Positions 1 to 7,974 of a DNA stretch of 64,000 bases are shown piece by piece; the first letter of the stretch is position 1; each line of letters begins with the position of its first letter. Below the pieces are notes generated by a model. That model was not told where the DNA came from and made no database searches. It saw only the letters and a list, made by a program, of their open reading frames with translations. Source of the DNA: an uncultured delta proteobacterium (GTDB taxonomy: Bacteria; Desulfobacterota; Desulfobulbia; Desulfobulbales; Desulfurivibrionaceae); assembly GCA_903869265.1 (NCBI GenBank), contig CAIPYE010000010.1, forward strand, positions 1 to 64,000, read 5' to 3'. Position numbers and translations under genes: made by a program.

Positions 1-31
1 CGCCCTTCTTTTCTGTCATTGCCTTTTCCAT
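1..31 (-). CDS. 5' end of an unidentified gene, cut by the window edge
   Basis: Only the first ten codons are visible (MEKAMTEKKG). The ATG at 29-31 is preceded on the minus strand by AAGGAG with a seven-base spacer, so the start is well supported. It follows the small membrane-protein gene by about 70 bases on the same strand and probably shares its sigma-54 promoter. Too little is present to name a product. Confidence 0.6.
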   Translation of the reverse strand, partial: MEKAMTEKKG

Positions 32-102
32 GATCGTGCTCCTTGTTGACTGCTAATTTTCTTTATGATCCTGATAGGATCGCTACCTTATTTTTTCTCT
101 TG

Positions 103-318
103 TTACATCCCTGTTACTGCGGTGAGCCAGCCACGACCCAGTTCCATGACCCCACCCATGGTGCTCATCCCGCCGATCAGACAAGCGATGCCCCAGATAC
201 CGATCAAAGTTGCCAACGTAAGGATTACAGCAACACCTGCCTGGGAGAATCCCTCACCGATTGCTGCCTGATCAAGTTCGTCAAGTCCGAGTCCTTGTTT
301 CTGCATTGTGTTTTTCAT
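103..318 (-). CDS. small single-span membrane protein, unknown function
   Basis: A 71-residue protein that I do not recognise. It has a short polar N-terminus (MKNTMQKQGLGLDELDQ), then a long hydrophobic, glycine-rich segment around residues 28-50, so it should be a small inner-membrane protein. The ATG at 316-318 is preferred over an upstream GTG at 355-357 because AGGAGG lies six bases before it. It is the first gene downstream of a strong sigma-54 promoter match (387-402), with a leader of about 57 bases, and the gene cut by the left edge follows it. The adjacent NtrC-type regulator is the obvious candidate activator. A minor membrane subunit of a redox complex is one possibility, but nothing in the sequence proves it. 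Confidence 0.65.
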   Translation of the reverse strand: MKNTMQKQGLGLDELDQAAIGEGFSQAGVAVILTLATLIGIWGIACLIGGMSTMGGVMELGRGWLTAVTGM

Positions 319-386
319 GGTGAGCCTCCTATGGTTTTGTTTTTTCGTTATTATCACGATGTTGTTCTCGTTTGATTAGGTATCAA

Positions 387-402
387 TGCACAGCGCGTGC
401 CA
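387..402 (-). promoter_or_regulatory. sigma-54 (-24/-12) promoter
   Basis: The minus strand reads TGGCACGCGCTGTGCA. It has the invariant GG and GC doublets separated by ten bases and matches the TGGCACG-N4-TTGCA consensus except for one base. Transcription should start near position 376, giving a leader of about 57 bases to the 71-residue membrane-protein gene. The 319-709 stretch holds no gene and contains this promoter, an AT-rich spacer with a one-mismatch IHF-like site (AATCAAGGATGTG at 556-568), and two inverted repeats next to the regulator gene. Confidence 0.75.
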
Positions 403-620
403 ACACCTCCAGAAAACAGGGGTAATTTTTCAATCAATAACTGCAACCATATGATTATAAAGGAAATAAAAAAGAGTTCCCTTCTCGGAAAAGAAAGGGG
501 CGCTGAGTCGGAAAAGAACGCAATAAAATCTTTTAATATACTGATATTACGAGATAATCAAGGATGTGATCAGGGAAAAAATACACCAGGGGTTGGCAGG
601 AGGGAAGCAGGGTGGTGGCA

Positions 621-662
621 AAATAAAAAGTGTAGCGCCGCAATTCGTTGCGCTACACTTTT
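621..662 (-). terminator. inverted repeat, probable terminator of the sigma-54 regulator gene
   Basis: Perfect 13-base arms (AAAAGTGTAGCGC at 626-638 and its complement at 650-662) surround an 11-base spacer. On the minus strand the stem is followed by a T-rich run, as expected of a rho-independent terminator about 50 bases after the regulator stop. The arm core GTGTAGCG resembles the GTGTTGCG half-site of the neighbouring palindrome, so a second role as an operator is possible. Confidence 0.55.
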
Positions 663-677
663 GCTGTTGTAAGTGTA

Positions 678-705
678 GCAAAGTGTTGCGCCCGCAACAC
701 TTTGC
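678..705. promoter_or_regulatory. 28-bp palindrome, candidate enhancer (UAS) for the sigma-54 activator
   Basis: Two perfect 13-base arms (GCAAAGTGTTGCG and its complement) are separated by only two bases. That is too tight for a good RNA hairpin but right for a dimeric Fis-type DNA-binding domain. It lies just after the stop codon of the sigma-54 activator gene and about 315 bases upstream of the predicted start of the sigma-54 promoter. A related half-site (AGTGTAGC) sits at 672-679. Confidence 0.5.
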
Positions 706-709
706 AATT

Positions 710-2500
710 CTATTCCAGACCGTATGCCTTCATCTTCCGGTACAAGGTGCTACGATCAATACCGAGCAGTCGGGCTGCCTTGGCCTTGTTGCCGTCGGTT
801 TGAGCAATGATGCCGAGGATATGCGCCTTCTCGCTCTCCTGCGAAACTGGCGCTATTCTTGGGGTGTCGGCAGCAGTTACGGTTTCAGCCCCGGCACCCC
901 CCCCTGGTGTTGCAGCAGCAACGCGACCACCACTGCGCACCTCTTCCGGAAGATTACCCGTAGTGATCGTGTCGTCCGAACACAAAACACAGGCTCGCTC
1001 CACCACATGCTCCAACTCCCGGACATTTCCCGGCCAGCGATAGGCGGCAAGCAGCTGCAAGGCCTGATCGGAAATCCCGGTAATATTCTTGTTCAGGCGC
1101 TTGCTGAAACGGGCAAGAAACATCTCCACCAAAATGGGCATATCACCCTGCCGGTCTCTTAATGGCGGCAGAGCGATGTCAATTACCCGCAGACGGTAGT
1201 AGAGATCCTCACGAAACTCTCCCCGCTGAACCTTCTGTTTCAGATCGGCGTTGGTGGCGGCCACCACCCGGACATCCACAGTGACGGGCTTGTCCTCGCC
1301 AACCGGGTAGAAAGTGCGTTCCTGCAAAAAGCGCAATAACCTCAGTTGCATGAGCGGCGAGATATCGCCGATCTCATCGAGAAACAGGGTGCCGCCGTCC
1401 GCCTGGAGAATCCGACCCTCTCGGTTGCGATCCGCTCCGGTGAAGGAACCCTTCTTGTGGCCGAACAGCTCACTTTCCATGAGGTTTTCCGGAATGGAAG
1501 TACAGTCGAACTTCACCAAGGGCATGTCCCGACGCGGGCTTTCCGCATGCAGAGCCTCGGCCACCAGTTCCTTGCCGGTCCCGGATTCTCCGGTGATCAA
1601 CACCGAGGTGTCCACCTGGCCGACGTTTTCAATAAGAGTGTACACCGTCTGCATGGCCCGGCTCACCCCGGTCAACCTGTGAAAATAGGTGCGCTTGCCC
1701 CGCTTTTCCAGATCCTCCAGCCGACTCACATCACGGAACACCAGCACCGCCCCGAGAAAGTCCTCGCCCTGCTGGCTTTCCAGGGGTGCCGCGCAGAGCC
1801 GAAAAACAATATGGCCGCCGTTCTCCGGATTGACCTCAATACGATGTTCGCTCACTCCTTCCCGACATTCCAACACCTTCTGCGCGTCGATGGCAAACAC
1901 GGAGAAGGGATCAGCCACCGCATCCAGACTAGCACCAATGGCAAGATGGGGTATGTGCATTGCCGCCCAATTCTTGGCCTGATCATTCATCTGCACCACC
2001 CGCATATCATGATCAACGGTGATGATCATGTCCCGAACGCTACGGAAAATCGTTTCAAGATACTGCTGCGAGCGTTCCTTTTCCTCGGTCAACCGCTCCT
2101 TTTCCTTCCAAAGGGCGTACTGTTGCAAGGCCATGCGCGCGGTGCGCAGCAAATCAGCCTTTTTCACCGGCTTGGCCAGATAATCAAAGGCCCCCAGACG
2201 CACCGCCTCGGAAGCGGTGTTGATATTGGGATAGCCGGTAACCATGACCACCGGGCATTCCAACCCCAGCTCACGAACCCGCCGCAGCAGGTCGATGCCG
2301 GAAGCCCCCTCCATAACGATATCACTGATGATCAGATCAAAGGTCTGCTGTTCAATGAGCCCCAAGGCTTCTTCAAAGGTCGAGGCGGTCAGCACCGGCC
2401 CGTACCCCTCGCGGCCAAGAAACATTTGAAAGGTCAGCCGCAGGCTTTCCTCGTCGTCCACCACCAATATCCTGGTCTCTGATTTGTCCAGATCAATCAT
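710..2500 (-). CDS. NtrC-family sigma-54-dependent response regulator
   Basis: A 596-residue transcriptional activator. A receiver domain fills residues 10-125 with the phosphoacceptor at Asp60 and the conserved Lys near 110. A PAS-like domain lies at about 145-260, which is unusual between receiver and AAA+ modules. The AAA+ domain has Walker A GESGTGKE (304-311), the sigma-54 contact loop GSFTGA (351-356) and Walker B LFLDEI (372-377). A Fis-type helix-turn-helix ends the protein (about 570-596). The start has a GGGGAG ribosome site. It is the last gene of a five-gene minus-strand run and lies 45 bases after its partner kinase. It probably activates the sigma-54 promoter at 387-402 through the palindrome at 678-705. 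Confidence 0.93.
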   Translation of the reverse strand: MIDLDKSETRILVVDDEESLRLTFQMFLGREGYGPVLTASTFEEALGLIEQQTFDLIISDIVMEGASGIDLLRRVRELGLECPVVMVTGYPNINTASEAVRLGAFDYLAKPVKKADLLRTARMALQQYALWKEKERLTEEKERSQQYLETIFRSVRDMIITVDHDMRVVQMNDQAKNWAAMHIPHLAIGASLDAVADPFSVFAIDAQKVLECREGVSEHRIEVNPENGGHIVFRLCAAPLESQQGEDFLGAVLVFRDVSRLEDLEKRGKRTYFHRLTGVSRAMQTVYTLIENVGQVDTSVLITGESGTGKELVAEALHAESPRRDMPLVKFDCTSIPENLMESELFGHKKGSFTGADRNREGRILQADGGTLFLDEIGDISPLMQLRLLRFLQERTFYPVGEDKPVTVDVRVVAATNADLKQKVQRGEFREDLYYRLRVIDIALPPLRDRQGDMPILVEMFLARFSKRLNKNITGISDQALQLLAAYRWPGNVRELEHVVERACVLCSDDTITTGNLPEEVRSGGRVAAATPGGGAGAETVTAADTPRIAPVSQESEKAHILGIIAQTDGNKAKAARLLGIDRSTLYRKMKAYGLE

Positions 2501-2545
2501 TATTGCTGCTCCCCAGGCAATCCAATGCCCAATACATTACACGGT

Positions 2546-4576
2546 TCATTCTTCATATGCAGGCAGATCAACGGTCATGGTGGTGTGCTCGCCCAGTTCG
2601 CTCTCCACTTTAAGCTCCCCCTGAAAATCCTTGACCAGCCCAGCGCTGATGGACAACCCTAGGCCAGTCCCCTCCCCTGGTTTCTTGGAGGAAAAAAACG
2701 GCTCAAATATCTGGGGAAGCAGCTCCGGCGCTATTCCGGTGCCATAATCGGTGAGCTCCGTCCTTATCAGGTTTCGGCCTTGGCTCTGCACGACCCGGCA
2801 GCTGATTTCCACCTTTTTGCCGGGGTCACGCCCAGGATAGCGTTGATTGAGGGCATACCGGGCATTGCTGAGCAAATTAAGAAAAACCTGTTGTAATTGC
2901 TGCGGATGCACCCTGATGGCCGGCAAGTCCGCCGGGATATCGGTGTGGATGATCACCCCGTCTTTCTGGAGTTGGTGCTTGATCAGAGCCAGGGAATCGT
3001 GGATGATCGCCTCAATCGCGACCACCTCTGCCTCTTCCTCCCGCTGGCGGGCAAAAAAGAGGAGATTGCGCACGATGTAGGCGATCCGCTCCCCTTCCTT
3101 GATGATGCGGTCGAGCATCTCCCTCTGGAGCGGCTGGCCACCCTCGCCCTCGAGCGACACCTGGCTTGAGTCGTCAAGCAGCACTTGGGCGTAGTTAATG
3201 ATGCCGTTGATGGGGTTGTTGATTTCATGGGCCACCCCGGCAGCCAGTTCCCCGATGGAAGCAAGCTGCCCAGCCCGCATGGTTTCAGCCCGGTACATTT
3301 TTTCCTCGGTGACATCCCGCAAGAGGATCAGGGCCTTGGTCTGGCCGTCCACATCGACAAAGGGCACGTAACTCTGCTCATAATGACGGCGGTCGGACAT
3401 GATCTCCTCGGTGCGCTGAATTTCGTTGCGCTCGATGGCGGCATGCATCCGACATACTTCGCACGGCTCGTCCCGCTGTTTGTAAACCTCATAGCATTTT
3501 TCACCGATCTTATCGCCAAAGATCCGGCGCAGAACCTCGTTCTGATACTCGATGATAAAATCATGGTTGAGGATGTGCATACCCTGATCAAGAGCGGAAA
3601 GCATCCCCCGAAACTTGTCCCGCTCGGTGCGCAGCTGCCTGTCCACCTCCTGCTGCTCCGTAATATCTTCAAAACTTTCCACGGCACCGATGACATTGCC
3701 AGCCGCATCCCGCAACAAGTCGGCATTTTTACTGACAATTCTTATCTGCCCATCCTTGGTCTTGATCTCACAAATCCGATTGAGAATAGGCTTGTTGGTC
3801 CTTTTTGAATACACGCCGCAGTTTTTTTCCGTGCAGGGATGCATGGCAAAAACGCTGCACGGCTTGCCGAGAACCTCCTCTTCCGTATATCCTGTTACCC
3901 TTTCGGCCTTCTTATTCCAGCTGGTGATGTTCCGGTTCAGATCAACGGTGAAAATGGCGCTGGGAATAACATTGTAAACAAGCTCGGCCTGCTCGCAGGA
4001 CTGGATGAGCTGGTCCTCAGCCCAGCGTCGCTCTTCGACCTCAAGACGCAAGGCCTTATTGGCCTTCGTCAGTTCAACAGTCCGCTCCTCAACTCGGCGC
4101 TCAAGCTCTTCATTATTTTTTTTCAAGAGCTCGGCGGCAAGGTTACGCGCAGTGACATCATGCAAAATCTCGATAATACCAAGAAGACTATTGTTGTTGT
4201 CCAAGAGAGGGGAGGCAAACACTTCGTAATGACGAAGCTCCCCGGTATTCAAGGTAATACTCTGAGAAACCGTAACGGCTTTCCCGGTCTCAAGAACCTC
4301 CATGAGCGGACACTCACACCCGAGCTGATCACAGGCTTGCGACCTGCCGAACAACACCCGGTAACAATGGGAGTTTTCGGCAAACTTCCCGCTCTTCCCC
4401 CGGACAACAGGGAAATCACGGGCTGCCTGGTTAATGAGCTTTACCCGCATATCCGTCCCGATTACCAGGACAGGATCAGTCACACCGTTGATCACCGACT
4501 GCAGAAAGCGAAGGTGCTCCAGCATCATGCGGCCAACGGCCCGCCGGTCGTCTTTTGCTTCCCTGAGATCAAACAT
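2546..4576 (-). CDS. multi-PAS sensor histidine kinase with Cys-rich PAS domains
   Basis: A 676-residue kinase without clear membrane segments, so probably cytoplasmic. It has three PAS-like regions (about 25-140, 195-305, 325-425) with a coiled coil at about 145-190 between the first two. The phosphoacceptor is His450 in AAGVAHEINNP, followed by an ATPase domain with GTG and GEGTGLGL glycine boxes near the C-terminus. All three PAS regions carry cysteine clusters: C71, C82, C87 and C89 in the first; C240, C248 and C253 in the second; C361, C372 and C375 in the third. They may bind a metal or Fe-S cluster or sense redox or persulfide state; the ligand is my inference. The start follows AAGGAG. 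The gene lies 11 bases after the rhodanese-ferritin gene and 45 before the sigma-54 activator, its likely partner. Confidence 0.92.
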   Translation of the reverse strand: MFDLREAKDDRRAVGRMMLEHLRFLQSVINGVTDPVLVIGTDMRVKLINQAARDFPVVRGKSGKFAENSHCYRVLFGRSQACDQLGCECPLMEVLETGKAVTVSQSITLNTGELRHYEVFASPLLDNNNSLLGIIEILHDVTARNLAAELLKKNNEELERRVEERTVELTKANKALRLEVEERRWAEDQLIQSCEQAELVYNVIPSAIFTVDLNRNITSWNKKAERVTGYTEEEVLGKPCSVFAMHPCTEKNCGVYSKRTNKPILNRICEIKTKDGQIRIVSKNADLLRDAAGNVIGAVESFEDITEQQEVDRQLRTERDKFRGMLSALDQGMHILNHDFIIEYQNEVLRRIFGDKIGEKCYEVYKQRDEPCEVCRMHAAIERNEIQRTEEIMSDRRHYEQSYVPFVDVDGQTKALILLRDVTEEKMYRAETMRAGQLASIGELAAGVAHEINNPINGIINYAQVLLDDSSQVSLEGEGGQPLQREMLDRIIKEGERIAYIVRNLLFFARQREEEAEVVAIEAIIHDSLALIKHQLQKDGVIIHTDIPADLPAIRVHPQQLQQVFLNLLSNARYALNQRYPGRDPGKKVEISCRVVQSQGRNLIRTELTDYGTGIAPELLPQIFEPFFSSKKPGEGTGLGLSISAGLVKDFQGELKVESELGEHTTMTVDLPAYEE

Positions 4577-4587
4577 TTCCCAACTCC

Positions 4588-5448
4588 TTAGCGTTCCTGC
4601 TTACCGTCCACGGCTCTCGGATTTTGGCTCAGCACCGTATCCATTTCATCAGCCAAATAGAAAAGATGCATTTTTTCCTCGTCGGCCAGACGCAGAAAAA
4701 GCGCCCGGACCTCCTGCTGGCCACTCTTTTGCGCCATGCGGCTGTAGAGATCAAGAGCCTGGGTCTCGAGAGCCATGGCAAGCTCCAGGATATCCCGTTT
4801 GCTGTGCAAATGGGGTTCGGCCTGGACAAGAAAATCCTGAACCCTGGAACCACCTTCCATGATTCCAGTCACCCCTTTATCCGGCATGGCTTCCGACCCG
4901 TGCGTCTGTCGGTACTCGACAAGGAGCCGGGCCTTGTGCATATCCTCAAAGCCCATCAGTCGGGTGTAGAGCTGCCGCTCATCCTCATCCTTAGCCCGCC
5001 CGGCCATGAGTCGGTAGAACTCCTGCAACCCATCCTCCATGGCATAGGCCAGGCTCACCCCGTCCTCATACTCTTCCTGTCCGGTAAAAAACTCCAGTCC
5101 AGCCTCTTCCGGCCCCTTGGCCTGCCCTCCCTGCCAAGCCTTGATGCCTCCAGCCATGTTGTAAACGCTTGCAAAATCCTTGCCAGCGAGCAGCTGAGCT
5201 GCTGCTTTACTTCTGCCGCCGACAGCGCAATAGACAATGACCGGCTTTTCCTTCTCAAGCTCACTAAGCCGCCCCGGCAACTCCTTAAGTGGAATGAGTT
5301 TGGCCCCAGGCAAATGCCCCTGCTCATACTCCTTGGGCTGCCGGACATCCAGCAACTGATACGCATCCGCTCCCCGCGTATCCATGTACTCTTTTGCCTG
5401 GGCCACGCTGAAATCCTCGCCCGGCACAAACAGATTCTTCCAGTTCAT
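4588..5448 (-). CDS. rhodanese domain fused to a ferritin-like (rubrerythrin-type) domain
   Basis: A 286-residue two-domain protein. Residues 10-110 are a rhodanese (sulfurtransferase) domain with LLDVRQPKEY and the active-site loop CAVGGR, catalytic Cys74. Residues 125-275 are a four-helix ferritin-like domain with carboxylate/histidine motifs of a di-iron site (EFYRL, FEDMHKARL, ALETQALDLY, DEEKMHLFYL). There is no rubredoxin domain. Such proteins may couple persulfide sulfur transfer to peroxide or iron chemistry; the actual reaction is unknown. The ATG follows GGAGTGAGCA. The gene is cotranscribed with a DsrE protein and a hydroxylase upstream and with the kinase downstream, which places sulfur/redox chemistry beside the sensor. 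Confidence 0.88.
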   Translation of the reverse strand: MNWKNLFVPGEDFSVAQAKEYMDTRGADAYQLLDVRQPKEYEQGHLPGAKLIPLKELPGRLSELEKEKPVIVYCAVGGRSKAAAQLLAGKDFASVYNMAGGIKAWQGGQAKGPEEAGLEFFTGQEEYEDGVSLAYAMEDGLQEFYRLMAGRAKDEDERQLYTRLMGFEDMHKARLLVEYRQTHGSEAMPDKGVTGIMEGGSRVQDFLVQAEPHLHSKRDILELAMALETQALDLYSRMAQKSGQQEVRALFLRLADEEKMHLFYLADEMDTVLSQNPRAVDGKQER

Positions 5449-5491
5449 TGCTCACTCCATTGTTTTATATTTCCCGTTGCTCCAGCCGCTT

Positions 5492-6277
5492 TCACGGGGT
5501 GTTGCGCGTAAAGGGCAACGCCAGCAACCGCCAGAACCCCAGTTGCTCGATTTCCCGATGCGAACCGATGCCGATGACGATTTGCTCCTGCGCCACCTCG
5601 GTGGTCAGGGTGCCCAGCATCCTATCCCAAATGGAAAAGATCACGCCGTAATTGGAATTCCGCTCCTTGATCCGCACCGAATGGTGGATGCGGTGCAAAA
5701 AAGGCGGGACAAAAAGGAGCACCCACACTCGCTCAAACCAAGCCGGCAGCCGTATGCTGCTGTGGTGGAACTGCACGGAAAGATTCACCAGAATCTCAAA
5801 AAAGATATAGGCGGTGAGACCGATGCCGAAGGTATAGATCACCGCCAACCTGATCAGGCCGGTAAAAAGAAACTCACCCAGATGAAAACGGTTGGCCGTG
5901 GTCACATCCATGTTCATATCGCTGTGGTGCACCCGGTGAAACCGCCAGAGGAAGGGCAGCGCATGGGTGAGCAGATGCCAGAGATAGATGAAAAAATCCA
6001 GGATCAGAATGCCAGCGACAATTTTCAGCCACTGGGGCAAAGTCCAGGCATTGAGCAGGCCGAGGTTCTTCTCCTGTGCGGCGAGAATCAGGGCGACAAT
6101 GGCGCTGGTGTACAGCAGATGGTAAATCGCGCCGTTCATGATGGACAAGGGCACATTGGCAAGCCAGCGCCGGATGCGGGCCACGGTAGGCTCACGATAG
6201 GAAAACCCCTGCTCGCACAACAGGAAGATAGAAAATCCAACCCAATAGATGTAGGGCTTGAGCGCATACAGATTCAT
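5492..6277 (-). CDS. fatty-acid/sterol hydroxylase (sterol desaturase superfamily)
   Basis: A 261-residue integral membrane di-iron oxygenase. The histidine clusters that define the superfamily are visible: HLLTH (101-105), HRVHH (114-118), a His pair at 171-172 and HRIHH (195-199). Hydrophobic spans lie near 10-22, 50-68, 85-105 and 140-165. The family hydroxylates or desaturates lipid chains at the membrane using O2 and an electron donor; the substrate here cannot be read. The ATG is preceded by AGGAGGAG. It lies 43 bases upstream of the rhodanese-ferritin gene and 29 downstream of the DsrE gene. An O2-dependent enzyme in a presumed anaerobe suggests a role on exposure to oxygen. Confidence 0.88.
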   Translation of the reverse strand: MNLYALKPYIYWVGFSIFLLCEQGFSYREPTVARIRRWLANVPLSIMNGAIYHLLYTSAIVALILAAQEKNLGLLNAWTLPQWLKIVAGILILDFFIYLWHLLTHALPFLWRFHRVHHSDMNMDVTTANRFHLGEFLFTGLIRLAVIYTFGIGLTAYIFFEILVNLSVQFHHSSIRLPAWFERVWVLLFVPPFLHRIHHSVRIKERNSNYGVIFSIWDRMLGTLTTEVAQEQIVIGIGSHREIEQLGFWRLLALPFTRNTP

Positions 6278-6306
6278 GACAACTCCTCCTTTTGCTGCTT
6301 GCCTTA

Positions 6307-6657
6307 CTATATAGTTATTACCGTATAGCCTGCCTCCACATAGCGGGCCATGGCCGGATGCCCCTGCATCTCGTCGGCCAGGGGCAAACCCTGCGCCTCG
6401 GCTGCGGACAAGGCCCCCATTTTATTGGCGCAGGCCCGGCAGACGCAGTCAATGATCCCACCCTTTTTCGCCTTGCCGTAGAGGGGGGCAAAGGGCGCAC
6501 CCGGTTCGGCCAGCTCTTTGATCAGGGCGGTGGCCTTCCCTTCGATAACGAGTTTAACATCCCAACCCCTGGCCTGCATATCCAAACCGTTCAGCAGAGC
6601 ATGGGCAAAACAGGCCGGCTCGCCGGCAAAGGCAACGATAACAATCTTATGGTTCAT
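6307..6657 (-). CDS. DsrE-family sulfur-relay-like protein
   Basis: A 116-residue cytoplasmic protein of the DsrE/DsrF-like fold. It has an alternating N-terminal strand (KIVIVAFAGEP) and a central conserved cysteine cluster C71, C73 and C76 (DCVCRACANKMG), expected to carry persulfide sulfur or bind a ligand. The ATG at 6655-6657 follows ACGGAGA. It is the first gene of the minus-strand operon leading through the hydroxylase and rhodanese-ferritin fusion to the two-component pair. It diverges from the heme-sensor gene at 6811. I see no convincing -35/-10 pair for it in the 150-base divergent gap. Confidence 0.85.
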   Translation of the reverse strand: MNHKIVIVAFAGEPACFAHALLNGLDMQARGWDVKLVIEGKATALIKELAEPGAPFAPLYGKAKKGGIIDCVCRACANKMGALSAAEAQGLPLADEMQGHPAMARYVEAGYTVITI

Positions 6658-6810
6658 GGCAATCTCCGTTCATGCACAATAATAGCCGCGCTTTTGCTTC
6701 CCTAAAAAAATACCACGCTTTCTGCAAAAAACGGGAAAAAATCATGTTTCACTTTCCGCTATTCTCCCATACAATATTAGGATAATCCGAAAAATCTTCA
6801 GGAGGCGCCG

Positions 6811-7974
6811 ATGCGAGACAGATTTACCCGATTCAGCCTCACTGTGTATCTCAACCTGATCCTCTCTGTTTTTTTCATCCTGGCCTCGGTGGTCGTTATT
6901 TTTCTGGTCCAGGAAACCATGCGGAAACAAGCCCTGGTCGAGGCCCAGGCCAAGGCCATGATTCTCCTCGACCGGAACATGGCGACCCGTGATTACTTCA
7001 CCAAAAAACTCAAACCCGCTGTTTTCGCCCTCAGCGACAAATACCGGCCAGCCGACCATTTTGATCCGACCTGGATGTCTTCCACCTATGCCAACCGCAG
7101 CATTGACCAATATTTCAGCGAAAGAAACCGAGCCAAATACTATTTCAAAACCTGCGCCATCAATGCCCGCACCCAGGCCAACGAGGCCGATCCCCATGAA
7201 CGCGCCTTTATCCAGGAACTCAACGCCAACCCCGCCCTACAGGTCCGCTCGGAGATCATGCGGATCGATGGCCAGCCGTTCTTTGTCGTCCTGAGCCGGG
7301 GGGCAACCATGCTTGCAGGCTGCCTCATGTGCCACAGCACCCCGGAACGCGCCCCCAAAGGGTTGGTGGCCCTCTACGGCCCGAAGCGCAGCTTTGACAG
7401 GGGTTTGGGCGAGGTCATCTCCGCAGTCTCCATCCGAATCCCCATGACCGAGGCCTACGCAGATGCGGACCACTTCACCTGGATTCTTTCCGGCCTCCTT
7501 ATCTTTGTCCTCTTTACCATGTACCTGGCCCAGCTCTTCCTCAACCGCGCCCTGATCCTAAAACCCTTACAGATCATCCAGGAAAAAGCCGGACTCATCG
7601 CGGAAGATGACGCACACTTGGGCGAAAAAATTGAATTGGCCACGAGCAGGGAATTTCAGGATGTGGCATGCGCGTTCAACACCATGTCGGAAAACCTGCG
7701 CCACCAGAGGGATCACTTGGAAGAAAGGGTGCAGGACCGCACCAAGGAACTGACCGAGGCCCTGGCCAAGGTCAGGACGCTCAAGGGGCTGCTGCCCATT
7801 TGCGCGTCCTGCAAAAAAATAAGGGACGACCAGGGATATTGGACCCAGATTGAAAGCTATCTCTACAAACACTCCGATGCCGAATTCAGCCACGGCATCT
7901 GTCCGGATTGCGCTAAAAAACTGTACCCGGAACTTTTCCCGCCAGAGACATCGACCGACCCAAAGCCCGATTAA
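6811..7974 (+). CDS. membrane heme-binding sensor (Tll0287-like/DUF3365) with HAMP and Cys4 tail
   Basis: A 387-residue protein. A transmembrane helix (about 12-33) precedes a periplasmic Tll0287-like sensor domain with a single c-type heme motif C171-L-M-C174-H175. A second helix (222-245) and a HAMP domain (about 246-300) follow, then a coiled coil and a compact tail with two Cys pairs (C331/C334 and C364/C367) that looks like a small zinc ribbon. There is no kinase, cyclase or methyl-accepting output domain. The same kind of Cys4 tail occurs in other deltaproteobacterial signalling proteins. The start has AGGAGG five bases upstream. The stop codon overlaps that of the convergent hybrid kinase by four bases, so the two are likely linked in function. 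Confidence 0.88.
   Translation: MRDRFTRFSLTVYLNLILSVFFILASVVVIFLVQETMRKQALVEAQAKAMILLDRNMATRDYFTKKLKPAVFALSDKYRPADHFDPTWMSSTYANRSIDQYFSERNRAKYYFKTCAINARTQANEADPHERAFIQELNANPALQVRSEIMRIDGQPFFVVLSRGATMLAGCLMCHSTPERAPKGLVALYGPKRSFDRGLGEVISAVSIRIPMTEAYADADHFTWILSGLLIFVLFTMYLAQLFLNRALILKPLQIIQEKAGLIAEDDAHLGEKIELATSREFQDVACAFNTMSENLRHQRDHLEERVQDRTKELTEALAKVRTLKGLLPICASCKKIRDDQGYWTQIESYLYKHSDAEFSHGICPDCAKKLYPELFPPETSTDPKPD

Noticed and set aside
1346-2482. Long plus-strand open frame opposite the sigma-54 regulator
   Set aside because: It is antisense to a clear NtrC-type gene and its translation has no domain; GC-rich coding DNA often leaves the opposite strand open.
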